64,000 nt of DNA, from NCBI RefSeq assembly GCF_029931775.1, contig NC_079312.1, forward strand, positions 9,183,821 to 9,247,820, given 5' to 3'. Positions within the stretch are counted from its first letter, which is position 1. The number at the start of each line of letters is the position of its first letter. Positions 46,316-57,440 of the stretch are shown here, one piece after another. The DNA is from Euleptes europaea. Its lineage: Eukaryota > Chordata > Lepidosauria > Squamata > Sphaerodactylidae. The notes beneath the pieces are model-generated. The model was not told the origin of the DNA, searched no databases, and saw only the letters and a list, made by a program, of their open reading frames with translations. The translations under genes were made by a program, and so were the position numbers.

Positions 46316-47548
46316 TGTGGGAAGTGGTATATTTAATCACTAAGATGACCCAAAAAAAGGGAGCCACTGCAGACCAACACAGCTACCTACCTAAACTATT
46401 TAAAAAAAATGAGTCACAGGAGAATCCTGTAAATCTACCTTTTAAGGAGAATCAAACTGGCTTACAATCTCCTTCCCTTCCTCTCCCCACAACAGACACC
46501 TTGTGAGGTAGGTGAGGCTGAGAGAGCTCTAAGAGAAATGTGACTAGCTTTCCTGAATCAAATCCTGATGGGTTCATACAGCTTTGTATCTTCATCCTCC
46601 TAGAATAATTTGGTGACCCCCACCCACCCAAATTGGGCCACCTCATTCACCCCTGCCTCCAGATCCTCTCTCAGTTAAATAGCACCGCTCCCCATACAAT
46701 TCCTGGGGGAAGCCTCCAGCTCTATTCTTTCCATTTTGAAAGAACTGTTGGGGTTCCTCATCTCTTCCTGTTTCAGTTTCTCTGGTGCCCACTGTTTCTT
46801 GACCCCTCCATTACCTCTTCTCCCACCCTTGGGCTTCAAGACATAATTCTGGGTTAGTGAAGATTGTTGGCTGTCTTTGAAGTCCACTGTAAAACCAGCA
46901 TCTAGATATATGCAATGTGTTATTCAGGCATGCAATGTTACCCAGCCCAGTTCTCAAATGAACTCCAGCAGGAATCTGTCAGATCCCATAAGATAATTAT
47001 TTTGATCCTGGACCAGAGGACAGTCAAAAACATATTCTGTTTAAGTTGGAGCTCACTACCAAACCAAGGGCTCTTCTTGCCTAGAGACAAGCAAATCATT
47101 TAACCTTTGTCACATGGTCTAATTTTGATCACATTTACGTCTTCAGGATATGGCCCGTGTTCCTCAGGTTGTTTTTCTGTGTCCTCGTCTCAGTATCGTC
47201 TCTGCATCGGTTCTGAATTTCTGATCGTGTTTGGGGCTTTTGTGGGGCTCTGTGGAAAGGCATTTTATGTGTTCCAGCAACACTCAATACACTCAGTCTG
47301 CTGTTTCCTACATTTTGGTTTCTATTTAGGGTCCTTTAACACACATCAGTTCCAATTTCTTGTTCTCTTTCCCATAATAACCCTGATTGATTTTGTAATG
47401 CTTCTTCAGAACTACACTTACACATCTTGTGGGTCTTCAAGTCTCTCTCTGCTCCCCTGACCCCAGGACAGTTTCACTTTTCCCAGAAATATTTAGGAAA
47501 ATGCCAGTTTGAACTTGGAGTAAGGCCTGGTCTCAAAATAATTATCTT
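46316..47548 (+). other. Copy D: 3' untranslated region, first part
   Basis: Counterpart of 5053-6255; carries the short addition tagaataattt near 46600, shared only with copy E. No gene recognised. Confidence 0.45.
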
Positions 47549-48055
47549 ATGGGATCTGGCAAATGTAGCGAGTGCGGGAAAAGCTTCACTCAGTTTAAGA
47601 ACCTAATTTCACCACAAAGGTTCTATACAGGGGAGAAACCATACAACTGTGCAGAGTGTGGGAAGAGCTTCAAACGAAAGGCACACCTGGACTCCCACCA
47701 AACGGTCCACACAGGGGAAAAGCCATATAAATGTTCAGAGTGTGGGAAGTGCTTCATTCAGAAGTCACGTCTTACTTCCCATCAAAGAATTCACAGAGGG
47801 GAGAAATTCCACAAATGCCTCGAGTGTGGAAAGGGCTTCACTCAGGTAGCAACCCTGATTTCACAGCAAAGCATCCATGATGGAGAGAAATTGTACCAGT
47901 GCTCTGACTGCAGCATGACTTTTTCTCAGGAGCGAAGGCTTAAAAATCATCGAAGAATCCACACTATGGTAGAGAATAGAAATACTTTGAGTGAGGAAGA
48001 GGTTTTAAACATTACGTGCAAGCCTAACTCTAACGTCACATCAAAGAATACATAG
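47549..48055 (+). pseudogene. Copy D: second zinc-finger block
   Basis: 168 open codons. Finger 1 has lost both His ligands (SPQRFYTGEK). Fingers 2, 3 and 5 look whole; finger 4 has Gln for its first His (ISQQSIH). Confidence 0.65.
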
Positions 48056-48555
48056 GTGGAAGAAACCATACAACTGTTCATACTGCAGCAAATGCAGCAA
48101 AACCGGAGGCCCAAAACTACAGAATCTATTCCAGGCATACCAAGAAAAGCCCAGCATGACAAGGCCCCTCTGTGTATGGTGGACAGAGGCTTGGTAGTAG
48201 ACTCCGATTTTCCTGTTCCTTTCTCCTCTAGCCTTTTTCTTCCTTGGAGTATTTTGTTATGTGGGGCAGATGCGTGTCAGGATTTGCAATTCCTGCTCTT
48301 TGTTGCCCTTTGGCATGAGCAAGACTGTGGCCAAAATAATCCCATACTGGCCTGATCAAGGAGAATGCCATAAATCAGCTTCTGGTGCCCAGCTGGCTTT
48401 TATATCAGGCAGGATGGGATAATTTAGTTCTCTGTTTGTATACTTTTAAGCTTGTGGTCATCTTTAGAAGCCTTCTGCTTTCTACCTTTAATTACACATA
48501 CAATCCTAATGTTCTTTTTAGAATAAATGTTTTTGTAACTCTGATCAAAACAGTG
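48056..48555 (+). terminator. Copy D: 3' end with AATAAA (48522-48527)
   Basis: Same polyadenylation signal and GT-rich stretch as in the other copies. Confidence 0.5.
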
Positions 48556-50002
48556 TGGTCTTTTATACTTACATAAGAACATAGGAAGGAGCCTCGTGGT
48601 GCAGAGTGCTAAGCTGCAGTACTGCAGTCAAAGCTCTGCTCATGACCTGAGTTCAATCCCAACAGAAGTCAGTTAAAGGGTTATAATTAATGAACAATGA
48701 GCATTTATGCATCTGGAAGGAAGGAGTGGATTTTTACAGAATACAGCAGAATACAGTGTTTGTCTTAGGTGTGTTAGGTGTTATCAAGTTGACTTATGGC
48801 AACCCTATGAATTAATGACCTCCAAAACATCCTATCATTTATGAGTTTGCTCAGGTCTTGCAAATTGAAGGCCATGGCTGCCTTTACTGAATCAATGTTT
48901 AGTGGCATCCTGAAGCGCAGTTTGGGCAGAAGCTAAAAAAAAAGACCAGGGAAGTCCTGGCTGAAAACCAAAACTTGCCCATGAAAATCACTGGGCAATC
49001 TTTTATTGGTGTATTTATTTTATGCCGCATTTCCACTTGATCAGGGTTCCCAATGCAGTGTACATTAAAACATTTGAACATTTAAAAACTTGAGTGAGTG
49101 GCTCTCTTTCTCTCTCTCTCTTTCTCTCTCTCTGCGTATCCTACCTAACAAGGCTGTTTTGAGGAGAAAGTGGGATATGGGGCATGGTTTCTGCTCCCCT
49201 GAACTGCTTTGAGAAAGTAGTGTGGGATTAAAATCTGACACATTAAAAAAAAAGCACCCTAAGGAACCTTTCAAGTAGATAGGAAGCCACAAAAGGGATT
49301 TTGCTAAATAAGGCTCAAAAAAGGTCACTGACCCCATAGGGTTACCAACTCTAGGTTGGGAAATGCCTGGAGATTTGGGGGAGGGGTGAAGATTGGGGAG
49401 GGTGCAGTTTTGGGAGGGAAGTATAATGGCATACAGTCCACACTTCAAAACAGCCATTTTCTATCAGGGAAGTGATCTCAATTGCCTGGACATAGGTTGT
49501 AGTTCCGGGAAATCTCCAGCTGCCACCTGGAGGCTGGCAACGCTACCAGTCAGTGATATTTTTTGTTTTTTAAAAAAGATATTAACATTTTTAGAGAAAA
49601 ATAGATAACAAACATCTATGTATACTTCCATCCACACAGTTTACCCTTACTTCTGGGGTCAATAAAAATCTTAAATGTTACTCTATTATTAAGATGTTCC
49701 CTTGGTGTTCTTAATCTATTATGGTTCTGCTTTGAATTAACAATTATTGCTTTTATCTATGTTTATCCTCTGAATTTATCTTAAATCTATATATTATTCC
49801 AAACCTTATTGTATTCTGTCTGTATTATATATCAGCTAAACTTTCCGATTAGCATATTCAAAAAAGCTCTCCCATTCCTTCTGTATATCTGCAGTCAATC
49901 TTCCATTTTTCAACATATTGGTTAATCTGTCCATCCCCACCCATTCTTCCCTGTTTCAATCACCGGCACCTCAAAAGCCCTCCAGGTTCCAAGAGGTTAA
50001 TA
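48556..50002. repeat. Intergenic repeats between copies D and E
   Basis: SINE-like head, BovB-like end (48770-48897, minus), LINE-tail with CT microsatellite (49100-49135), TIR-type element (49338-49547, minus), AT-rich block. No gene seen. Confidence 0.5.
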
Positions 50003-50191
50003 CCACAGAGTTGCTCCTGAAAGAGCGTCTGAGGACGCCTTCACCCAGGTCCCGCCCCTTCGCGACTTCCCATCCAACACTCTAATCGCATTCCGACGAG
50101 AGAGTCGCAAAGGCTGGAGCGGCTGCTTCCTGCTCTGCTCTCCCCCCCCCCCACTTCCAGCGCCCATTGATTTTCCCCACTTCAAGATCTG
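50003..50191 (+). promoter_or_regulatory. Copy E: promoter and non-coding exon 1
   Basis: CpG-rich island with GC box (50051-50058), donor gatctg|gtgagt. Nearly identical to copy D. Confidence 0.6.
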
Positions 50192-50965
50192 GTGAGTTTT
50201 ACGTGCATTTGGCTGATGGGGAGTCTTGCTGGGGGGTGCTGGGGGTGGGGGGTGGGGTAGTGGGTTAGTGGGGGGGCTGCAGTGGAAGGGGGGAGATGAA
50301 ATGGGCGACAGCCTCAGTCCCCAAGGAGAGCCAGCTAAATGGGGTGGGAGGAGTGCCGGGTGGGGCTGTGGATAGGGAGGCTGAGGCGCTGGGAACCACA
50401 GGGGAGGGGGGTCTGCCCTAGGGTTGCCTGGCAATCTCCAGGTGACGGAGGTCAGTCCCTCTTGAAGGGATGGCTGCTATGGAGCGTGGCCTCGACGGCC
50501 TATTTCCTCCCCTGCTCAAGTCCCTCCCCGTCCCAGGCTCCACTCCCCAAACCTCCAGGGAATTCCCAGCTTGCCATTGGCAACCCTAGCCCAGTCCTGC
50601 CTGTTGTGTCCCGCAGAGAGAATGCCTGGTGTTAATAGAAAAGGGCAAGAGTCCAGTAGCACCTTAAAGACTAACAACAATATTTTCTGGCAGGGTAGGA
50701 GCTTTCGTGAGCCACAGCTCACTTCTTCAGATACGGCTAGAATGTGAATCCATCTGTCTTTAAGTAGAGAAGAATGAATTCAGACAAGCATGAGTATGTA
50801 AATATTAACAGTATGTACATGTGAATAGCAGGCGTGATAGGATTAGATGTGGTCTGCAGAAGAGTCTGTGATGTCCAGGGGAGAGATGGGTGTGGAGAAA
50901 TCAGCATTGGTCATGAGCCATGAATGCAAGGTCTTTATTCAGCCCAGGTACATGCATTGACTTGG

Positions 50966-51183
50966 TGTTAAGTCCGCGTGGGGAGGACAGAGACGGAGTT
51001 CCAACAACCACCGCGTTTATTGAGAACGAGAACAGAACTGGAGAACAGTGACAGACCCCCGCTTATATGCCCCCCTGGCCGCTTGCGGCCTCTCCGGGAT
51101 TTGGATCCTTGGAGAGAAACCCAAGCTCCGCGGCTTGCTCTTGCTTACTGTCCCAAACTACTAACCAAAGTACATACATAACA
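50966..51183 (-). mobile_element. Solo LTR of an endogenous retrovirus (fossil), copy E
   Basis: Same insertion as 9366-9654: same ends and the same flanking near-repeat (cttgg / cctgg). Shorter and broken. No internal region. Confidence 0.6.
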
Positions 51184-51830
51184 CCTGGGCCCCCGACCCT
51201 TTGGCATTCCTAAGTCAAGACTTTCTTTCCTCTGCTGAGCCAGGAGATCACGCCGGCAGATTCCAGGTGTCCAAATTCAAGGCCGGTGTCATTTAAGTGC
51301 CTGGGCCCCCGACCCTGCTTCTCACTTGCCTTGAAAGCCCCTTGCTGTGGTTGCCATAAGTCAAATTTTATTTTTATATTATTCTACTCTGTTTATACTC
51401 CATCTTTCTCCTCAAGGGAGACCCAAAGCAGCTTCTTTCGGTCTCCTCCCATTAATCCTCACAACAACCCTGTGAGGTAGGTTAGGCCAAGAGCGTGCAA
51501 ACGGCTCAAGGCCATTCAGCAAGCTTTCGTGGCAGAGTGGGGATTTGAACCGAGCTCTCCTGGCTACTGAACTTATACTCTTCTTTGAAAAACCACTGAA
51601 AGACTAACAGATTCCCCTTTAGAAGCTTCTTGGGTGAAACGCATAGAAAATTTTACCTGTTTTTGCACCATCGGCCTTGACACTATTTTTTTTTTTATCA
51701 CCTGTGACTGGTGGGGCCCTTTTATTTCCCCTTGCTCCCAGGTTCCAGTCCAACACTCTAACCACTACACCACTCTGGCTCTCCACACCATGCAGGTTGT
51801 GACTTGACAGCACTTATGTATGGATGGGGA

Positions 51831-52053
51831 GGGGCTATAGCTCAGTGGCAGAGCATCTGCTTGGCATGCAGAAGGTCCCAGGTTCAGTCCCCGGCATTTC
51901 CAGTCAAAGGGACTAGGCAAGTACCGGTAGGTGATGTGAGTAGATCTCTGCCTGAGACCCTGGAGAGCCGCTGCTGGTCTAAGTAGACAATGCTGACTTT
52001 GATGGACCAAAGGGGGTCTGATTCAGTATAAGGCAGCTTCATGTGTTCATGTG
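51831..52053 (+). mobile_element. tRNA-Ala-derived SINE (copy E)
   Basis: Full-length and almost identical to 36184-36406, including taccggtagg. Confidence 0.75.
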
Positions 52054-52310
52054 ATGAATAGAGTGGCTGGTGGTGCAGGTGGGAGCCTCTGAGGAAGGGA
52101 AAGCAGAGGAATCTATTGGGGGGAGGGGGTCTAGGAAAGGCAGAGAGGGAGAGAAGGGAAGGAGGGGTTAACAGAGAGGACAGCATCTCGGATCCTCTGT
52201 CTGTTCCCCCTCCCCTCAAGAGAGAAGGTTTAGGTCTGCATCATTTTCTCTCCCACCCCCCAGGTTGTAGTTTCTCTTTGGGATTGAGTCTGTCCTTGCC
52301 TTTCCCACAG

Positions 52311-52896
52311 GGGCAGGAACTGGGAGCTCAGCTGAAAGCTCCTCATTGGCTGCAAGTCTGAACATTTAGGATAAAGCGCTTGGCAGGGATTCCATTAAAT
52401 GAGACTCTCTTTGCCTGCCGAACAAAATATGGCCAGAGAAAACAGTGATTATGGGGCCCTTTGGGGGGCTGCTCTGGAGGAAAGGATAAAGAAGGAAGAC
52501 TTGGCAGAGCCTGAAGCCTGCAGAGGCCATGAAGCCCCTTGGGTGGGGAGCAGTGGGGGATTCTGGGAAGGAACCCTGCCGAAGATCCAGGCTGAAGAAG
52601 CTCTCAGCACAGATCTACAGCACCAGCGATTCAGGCAGTTCTGCTACCAGGAGGCGGAAGGGCCCCGAGAGGTCTGCAGCCGACTCCACCATCTTTGCTG
52701 CCAGTGGCTGAAGCCAGAAAGGTGCACCAAGAAGGAGATGCTGGACCTGGTGATCCTGGAGCAGTTCCTGGCGGTCCTGCCCCCAGAGATGCAGAGCTGG
52801 GTCCGGGAATGTGGGCCAGAGACCAGTTCCCAGGCGGTGGCCCTGGCAGAAGGCTTCCTCCTGAGCCAGTCAGAAAATGAGAACCTGGAAGAGCAG
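52311..52896 (+). CDS. Copy E: SCAN exon (exon 2)
   Basis: As in copy B with small changes ([20 protein letters not shown] at the end). SCAN domain intact. Donor gagcag|gtaaga. Confidence 0.9.
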
Positions 52897-55800
52897 GTAA
52901 GAGGGTTTAATCTAGGTAATTCTTGGGACACTTGACCAGGGATGTGCTAAAATTCCCCATCAGTAGTCCCAGCCTGGGGATGTGTAGTAGTGTAGTGTAG
53001 CTTGAGCTCATCAGATCTCAGAAGCTAAGCAGAGTCGGTATTTGGAAGGGAGACTTCCAAGGAAGAGTCTGCAGAGAAAGGCAATGCAAAACCACCTCTG
53101 CTTAATCTCTTGCCTTGAAAATCCCACCAGGGGTCACCGTAAGTTGGCTGCAACTTGACGGCACTTTACACACACAGTCCCAGCCTAACCCTGACCTGGA
53201 TGGTCCAGGCTAGCCTGATCTCATCAGATCTCAGAAGATAAGCATGATCAGCCCTGGTTAATACTCGGATAGGAGACCATCAAGGAAGACTTGGATTACT
53301 ATGCAGAAGCAGGCAATGGCAAACCACCTCTGAATATCTCTTGCCTTGAAAACCCTGCAGGGTTGCCGTAAGTCAGCTGTGACTTGATGGCATTTTTTGC
53401 CACCAGTCCCATCCTGTCCTCTAAGTGACCCACAGGAGGAACTTCTTGTGCTATTTCTGTGCATCAGCCTATTTCTTTTCTTTTTTCTTTTTTTGCCTAA
53501 CTGTGATTCTGACAGTTCTTTCAATCACATGGTCTTTTCGCTGACTTGGTCACTGGTTTTACACAGATACAGGAGGCGCCTTTGGACGCTGAAAAGAACC
53601 TGCCTTTGAGGGGGATGGTAGTGGAGTATGACCAAGATGCCACCTCACTGGGTAAGGACTGAGAGGGCCCATTTTAACTTCATTTCTCCTTTTAATAAAC
53701 GCTTCTGATACATCCCTCCAAAGAGCAATTTGCTCAGCTGGTGAAAACTTACTGGTGATCCCTGGCCCGAAAAACATCTGGCTGTCCTCAACCAGGGCCC
53801 GGGCTTTCTCAGCTCTTGGGACTTGAAGCAATTTCACAGGGCCTGTGAGACATATGGCTAAGGACAGCGACAGTTTCCATCTTGCTGGTCTCCCTGCCCA
53901 CCCACCCCCCTTCACTGCTGGGAATACTTTACTATTTCTTATTGGGTTTTGTGTATCAGATATAGACTAAGGGCAACTTGGATGTTTTAAATGTGTATAG
54001 TTTTAAATTGTATTTATATTTGTTATCTTTTTATGTTGTTTTTAACTGGTTTTCACTGTTTTAATGTTGTGTGGCCGCAAGACCCTTTGGGTGAGTGGCA
54101 ACTGAAAAAAATCTAATAAATAAATAAAGTGCAGCTTTCATAAAAACAACAACAACAAGAAACCCTAGCCACAGATGGTGTTTTAATAGCACTGAATCCC
54201 AAAAGAGAGGATTGCCATTCTTCAGGCAGGTGTAGCCGAGAAAAAACAGGGGGGAATGAGAAGGTACTAAAAATGTCAGCTAGACACACTATAGTAAAAT
54301 AGTACCTCCTAAAATAAAATATTACTACATTAATAGATCATAAACATTTAATCTTTTTAAATAAGTTCAACATAAGTAGGTTATGACTCACCATGAGCTA
54401 TTCATCAAAAATATTTCAACACAATTAATATATTGAAATATATATTGTAGATGAAGCATACAATATCCACTTATATAGCAGTATATAAAGTAATCTTGCA
54501 AGTATATATTCAGCAGGTGATTCAATTCATTGAATTCAATTTTTTGGTTCAGCAGGTAGTGTTCACCAGATAGTGTCCCAACAGGTTGTATTAGCAGGTC
54601 TATTGGTGTAAATTTAGAATTAACAAATGATGTAGTATTGTTTCATATTAATACTTATACCCGGGAACTTGTCTCAATACTACCTGTTGGAACACTACCT
54701 GTTGAACCAACAATTTGCTCCAATAGGACTACATCATTTTGCTAATTCTAAATTTACACCAGTAGACCTGCTAATACGACCTGTTGGAACCAACAATTTG
54801 AATTACATTGAATTGAATCATCTGTTGAATATAGACATGTAGGATTACTTTATATACTGTTATATAAGTGGATATTGTCTGTTACATCCACAATGTATAT
54901 TTTTGTATATTAGTTGTGTTGAAATATTTTTTTATGTATATCTCATGGTAAGTCATAACCTACTTACGTTGAACGTATTTAAAAACATTATATGTTTATA
55001 GTTATTAATGTTGTAATATTTTATTTTAGGAGGTACTATTTGACTATAATGTGTCTGTTCTCCAGGCAGGGCCGGGAGGTCTCTCAGAATTCGACTGACC
55101 TCCAGACTACAGAGATTAGTTCTCCTGGAGAAAATGGCTGCTTTGGAGGGGGGACTGTATGGTGTTATACCTTGCTGAGGTTCCTCCCTAGACTTCACCC
55201 ACAAATATCCAAGAATTTCCCAAGTCAGAATTGACAGCCCTATGGGTGAGACAAAGATGTATGGCCCCAGAGCCTGGTCTAGCTGAGAGATTCTGCCCCA
55301 GGATGTTTTGAGGGCCATGAGGGCTTTGAAAGGGCTGAGAGGAATTGATGGACTGATATGTGTTTTCACCATGGAGGCTGAATAGAACCTCCATATTCAA
55401 AGGCAGTCTACTTTGGAGTACCAGCTGCTGCTGCTGCTGTTGGGAGCCAATATAAAAGAACTGAAATATACAACCTAAAATGCAGTACATAGCTAAAGGC
55501 TGCAACATTTCCCCCAACCTTTCTTTCCCCAGCAGAGGATGGAATGCCACGAGCTATAAAGTCCGAATTTTTTCCTGCTCAGGGTGTGGAGGAAACAGCT
55601 TCCGGTCAGCCAGATCAGGTAGGAAAGGTATTGTGGGGGTGGTGGGAAGGGGGCAGCCTTGGTACACTGTGTCCCCAAATACTTCTCTTTCCTTCTGTCA
55701 AATCTGCCCTCTGGGAAGGCTGTGATGGTCCCTTAGAAAAGATTCAGTCTTGCATGGGAATATCCGGACACTTGAACGTAGCCATGATTGTGGTTTGCTG

Positions 55801-57386
55801 TCAGAAGGAAAGAAGCATAACTTCATCTCTGAGGAGAAAATATTTTCTCGCTGCCTGCAGGGTCCGGTGTCCTTTGAGGAGGTGGTGGTGTGCTTCACCG
55901 AGGAGGAGTGGGCATTGCTGGATCGAGGCCAAAGGGCCCTGTATGGGGAAGTGATGGAGGAGAATTATGAGACGGTGGCCTCTCTGGGTAAGGTTACCTC
56001 AATACCCTCAATTCCCCTCTATCATTCAAGCTAGTCATGGTCCCACTCCAGTTTCTGAGACCAGGGAGAGATTGGAGGTGGGCAGAGCAAGAGATGATGT
56101 GAGGTTGGGGGGAAAAGCTGACCCACAAATGCCTGTTTCGCATGGGATTCCCCTCCTCCCTGAAGAATTGGGTTTCCCATTTGCGGGGTGGTGGTGTTAT
56201 AAAATCATAGAGTTGGAAGGGCCCATATAGGCCATCAAGTCCAACCCCCTGCCCAATGCAGGATCAGCCTAGAGCATCCCTGACAAGTGGTCGTCCAGCT
56301 GTTGCTTCAAGACTGCCATAGAGGGGGAGTTCACCACCTCCCTTGGCAGCCGATTCCATTGCTGAACAACTCTCACTGTAAAAAAATAAATCCTAATATC
56401 CAGTCGGTACCTTTCCACCCATAATTTAAACCCATTATTGTGAGTCCTATCCTCTACTGCTAATAGAAACAGCTCCCTGCCCTCTTCTAAGTGACAGACT
56501 TCAAGAGAGCTATCATGTCCCCCCTCAACCTCCTCTTCTCCAGACTGAGAAAATGCTTTCCAACAGAAGGGAGAGCCCTTTTTACCAATTGTCCCCTCCC
56601 ATAGAATACCTCTGACTCCCCCCTAATCTGTTTCTGGGGGTCCCCTGTCCCCCAGGAACAACTACTTGGGGGCCCGTTTGAGCTGCTGTGGTGAAAGGAA
56701 GATAAGAAAGTCCCATTCCGCTGATGAAAATCCCTTCTATCCACCAAGTCTTACTGCAGGATCCAAGCCTATTTTTGGTTTTGGGCAATATCTTAGCACA
56801 TAAATTAAAAAGGACCATTATATGCCAGAAAAGCTGATAACTGGGGCATAAGATATTAAGAAAAGCCACGTTGAATCAGACCAAGGCCCATCAAGTGCAG
56901 CAGTCTGTTCACACAGTGGCCAATCAGGTGCCTCTAGGAAAACCCCAAACAAGATGACTGCAGCAGCATTATCCTGCCTGTGTTCCACAGCACCTAATAT
57001 ATTACTCATGCTCCTCTGTTTCTGGAGAGAATACGTATTCATCATGCCTATTATCCATCACTCCAGTTTGAAGAGATCCTTTTGGAGCTCTTCACAGTCT
57101 GATTTTGTTTTAACCACCCTAAATATTTTGGTGTCATCTGTAAACCTGGCCACCTTGCTGTTCACCCCCAGCTCCAGGTCACTGATGAACAGGTTGAAAA
57201 GCACTGGTCCCAAAACAGATCCCTGAGGGACACCACTGCTCACATCCCTCCATTGGACAATTCCTGGATTTGTAGGTCCATTTCCACCAGAGGGTCTTAA
57301 CAGTGGGGTTTACAACTCCAGAATGGGAAATTTCTGAAGATGCTGAGGGTAGAGACTGGGGAGGGCAATGTTTGGGGAGAGGAAGA

Positions 57387-57440
<54 letters not shown>

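Larger units (their letters stand above)
50192..52310. repeat. Copy E: intron 1 repeats
   Basis: G-rich tract (50229-50277), TIR-type element (50417-50590), interspersed repeat with agctttcgtgagccacagct (about 50640-50740), LTR (50966-51183), a junction near 51300 without the CR1 fragment (as in copy C), antisense SINE pieces, tRNA-Ala SINE (51831-52053). Confidence 0.6.
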
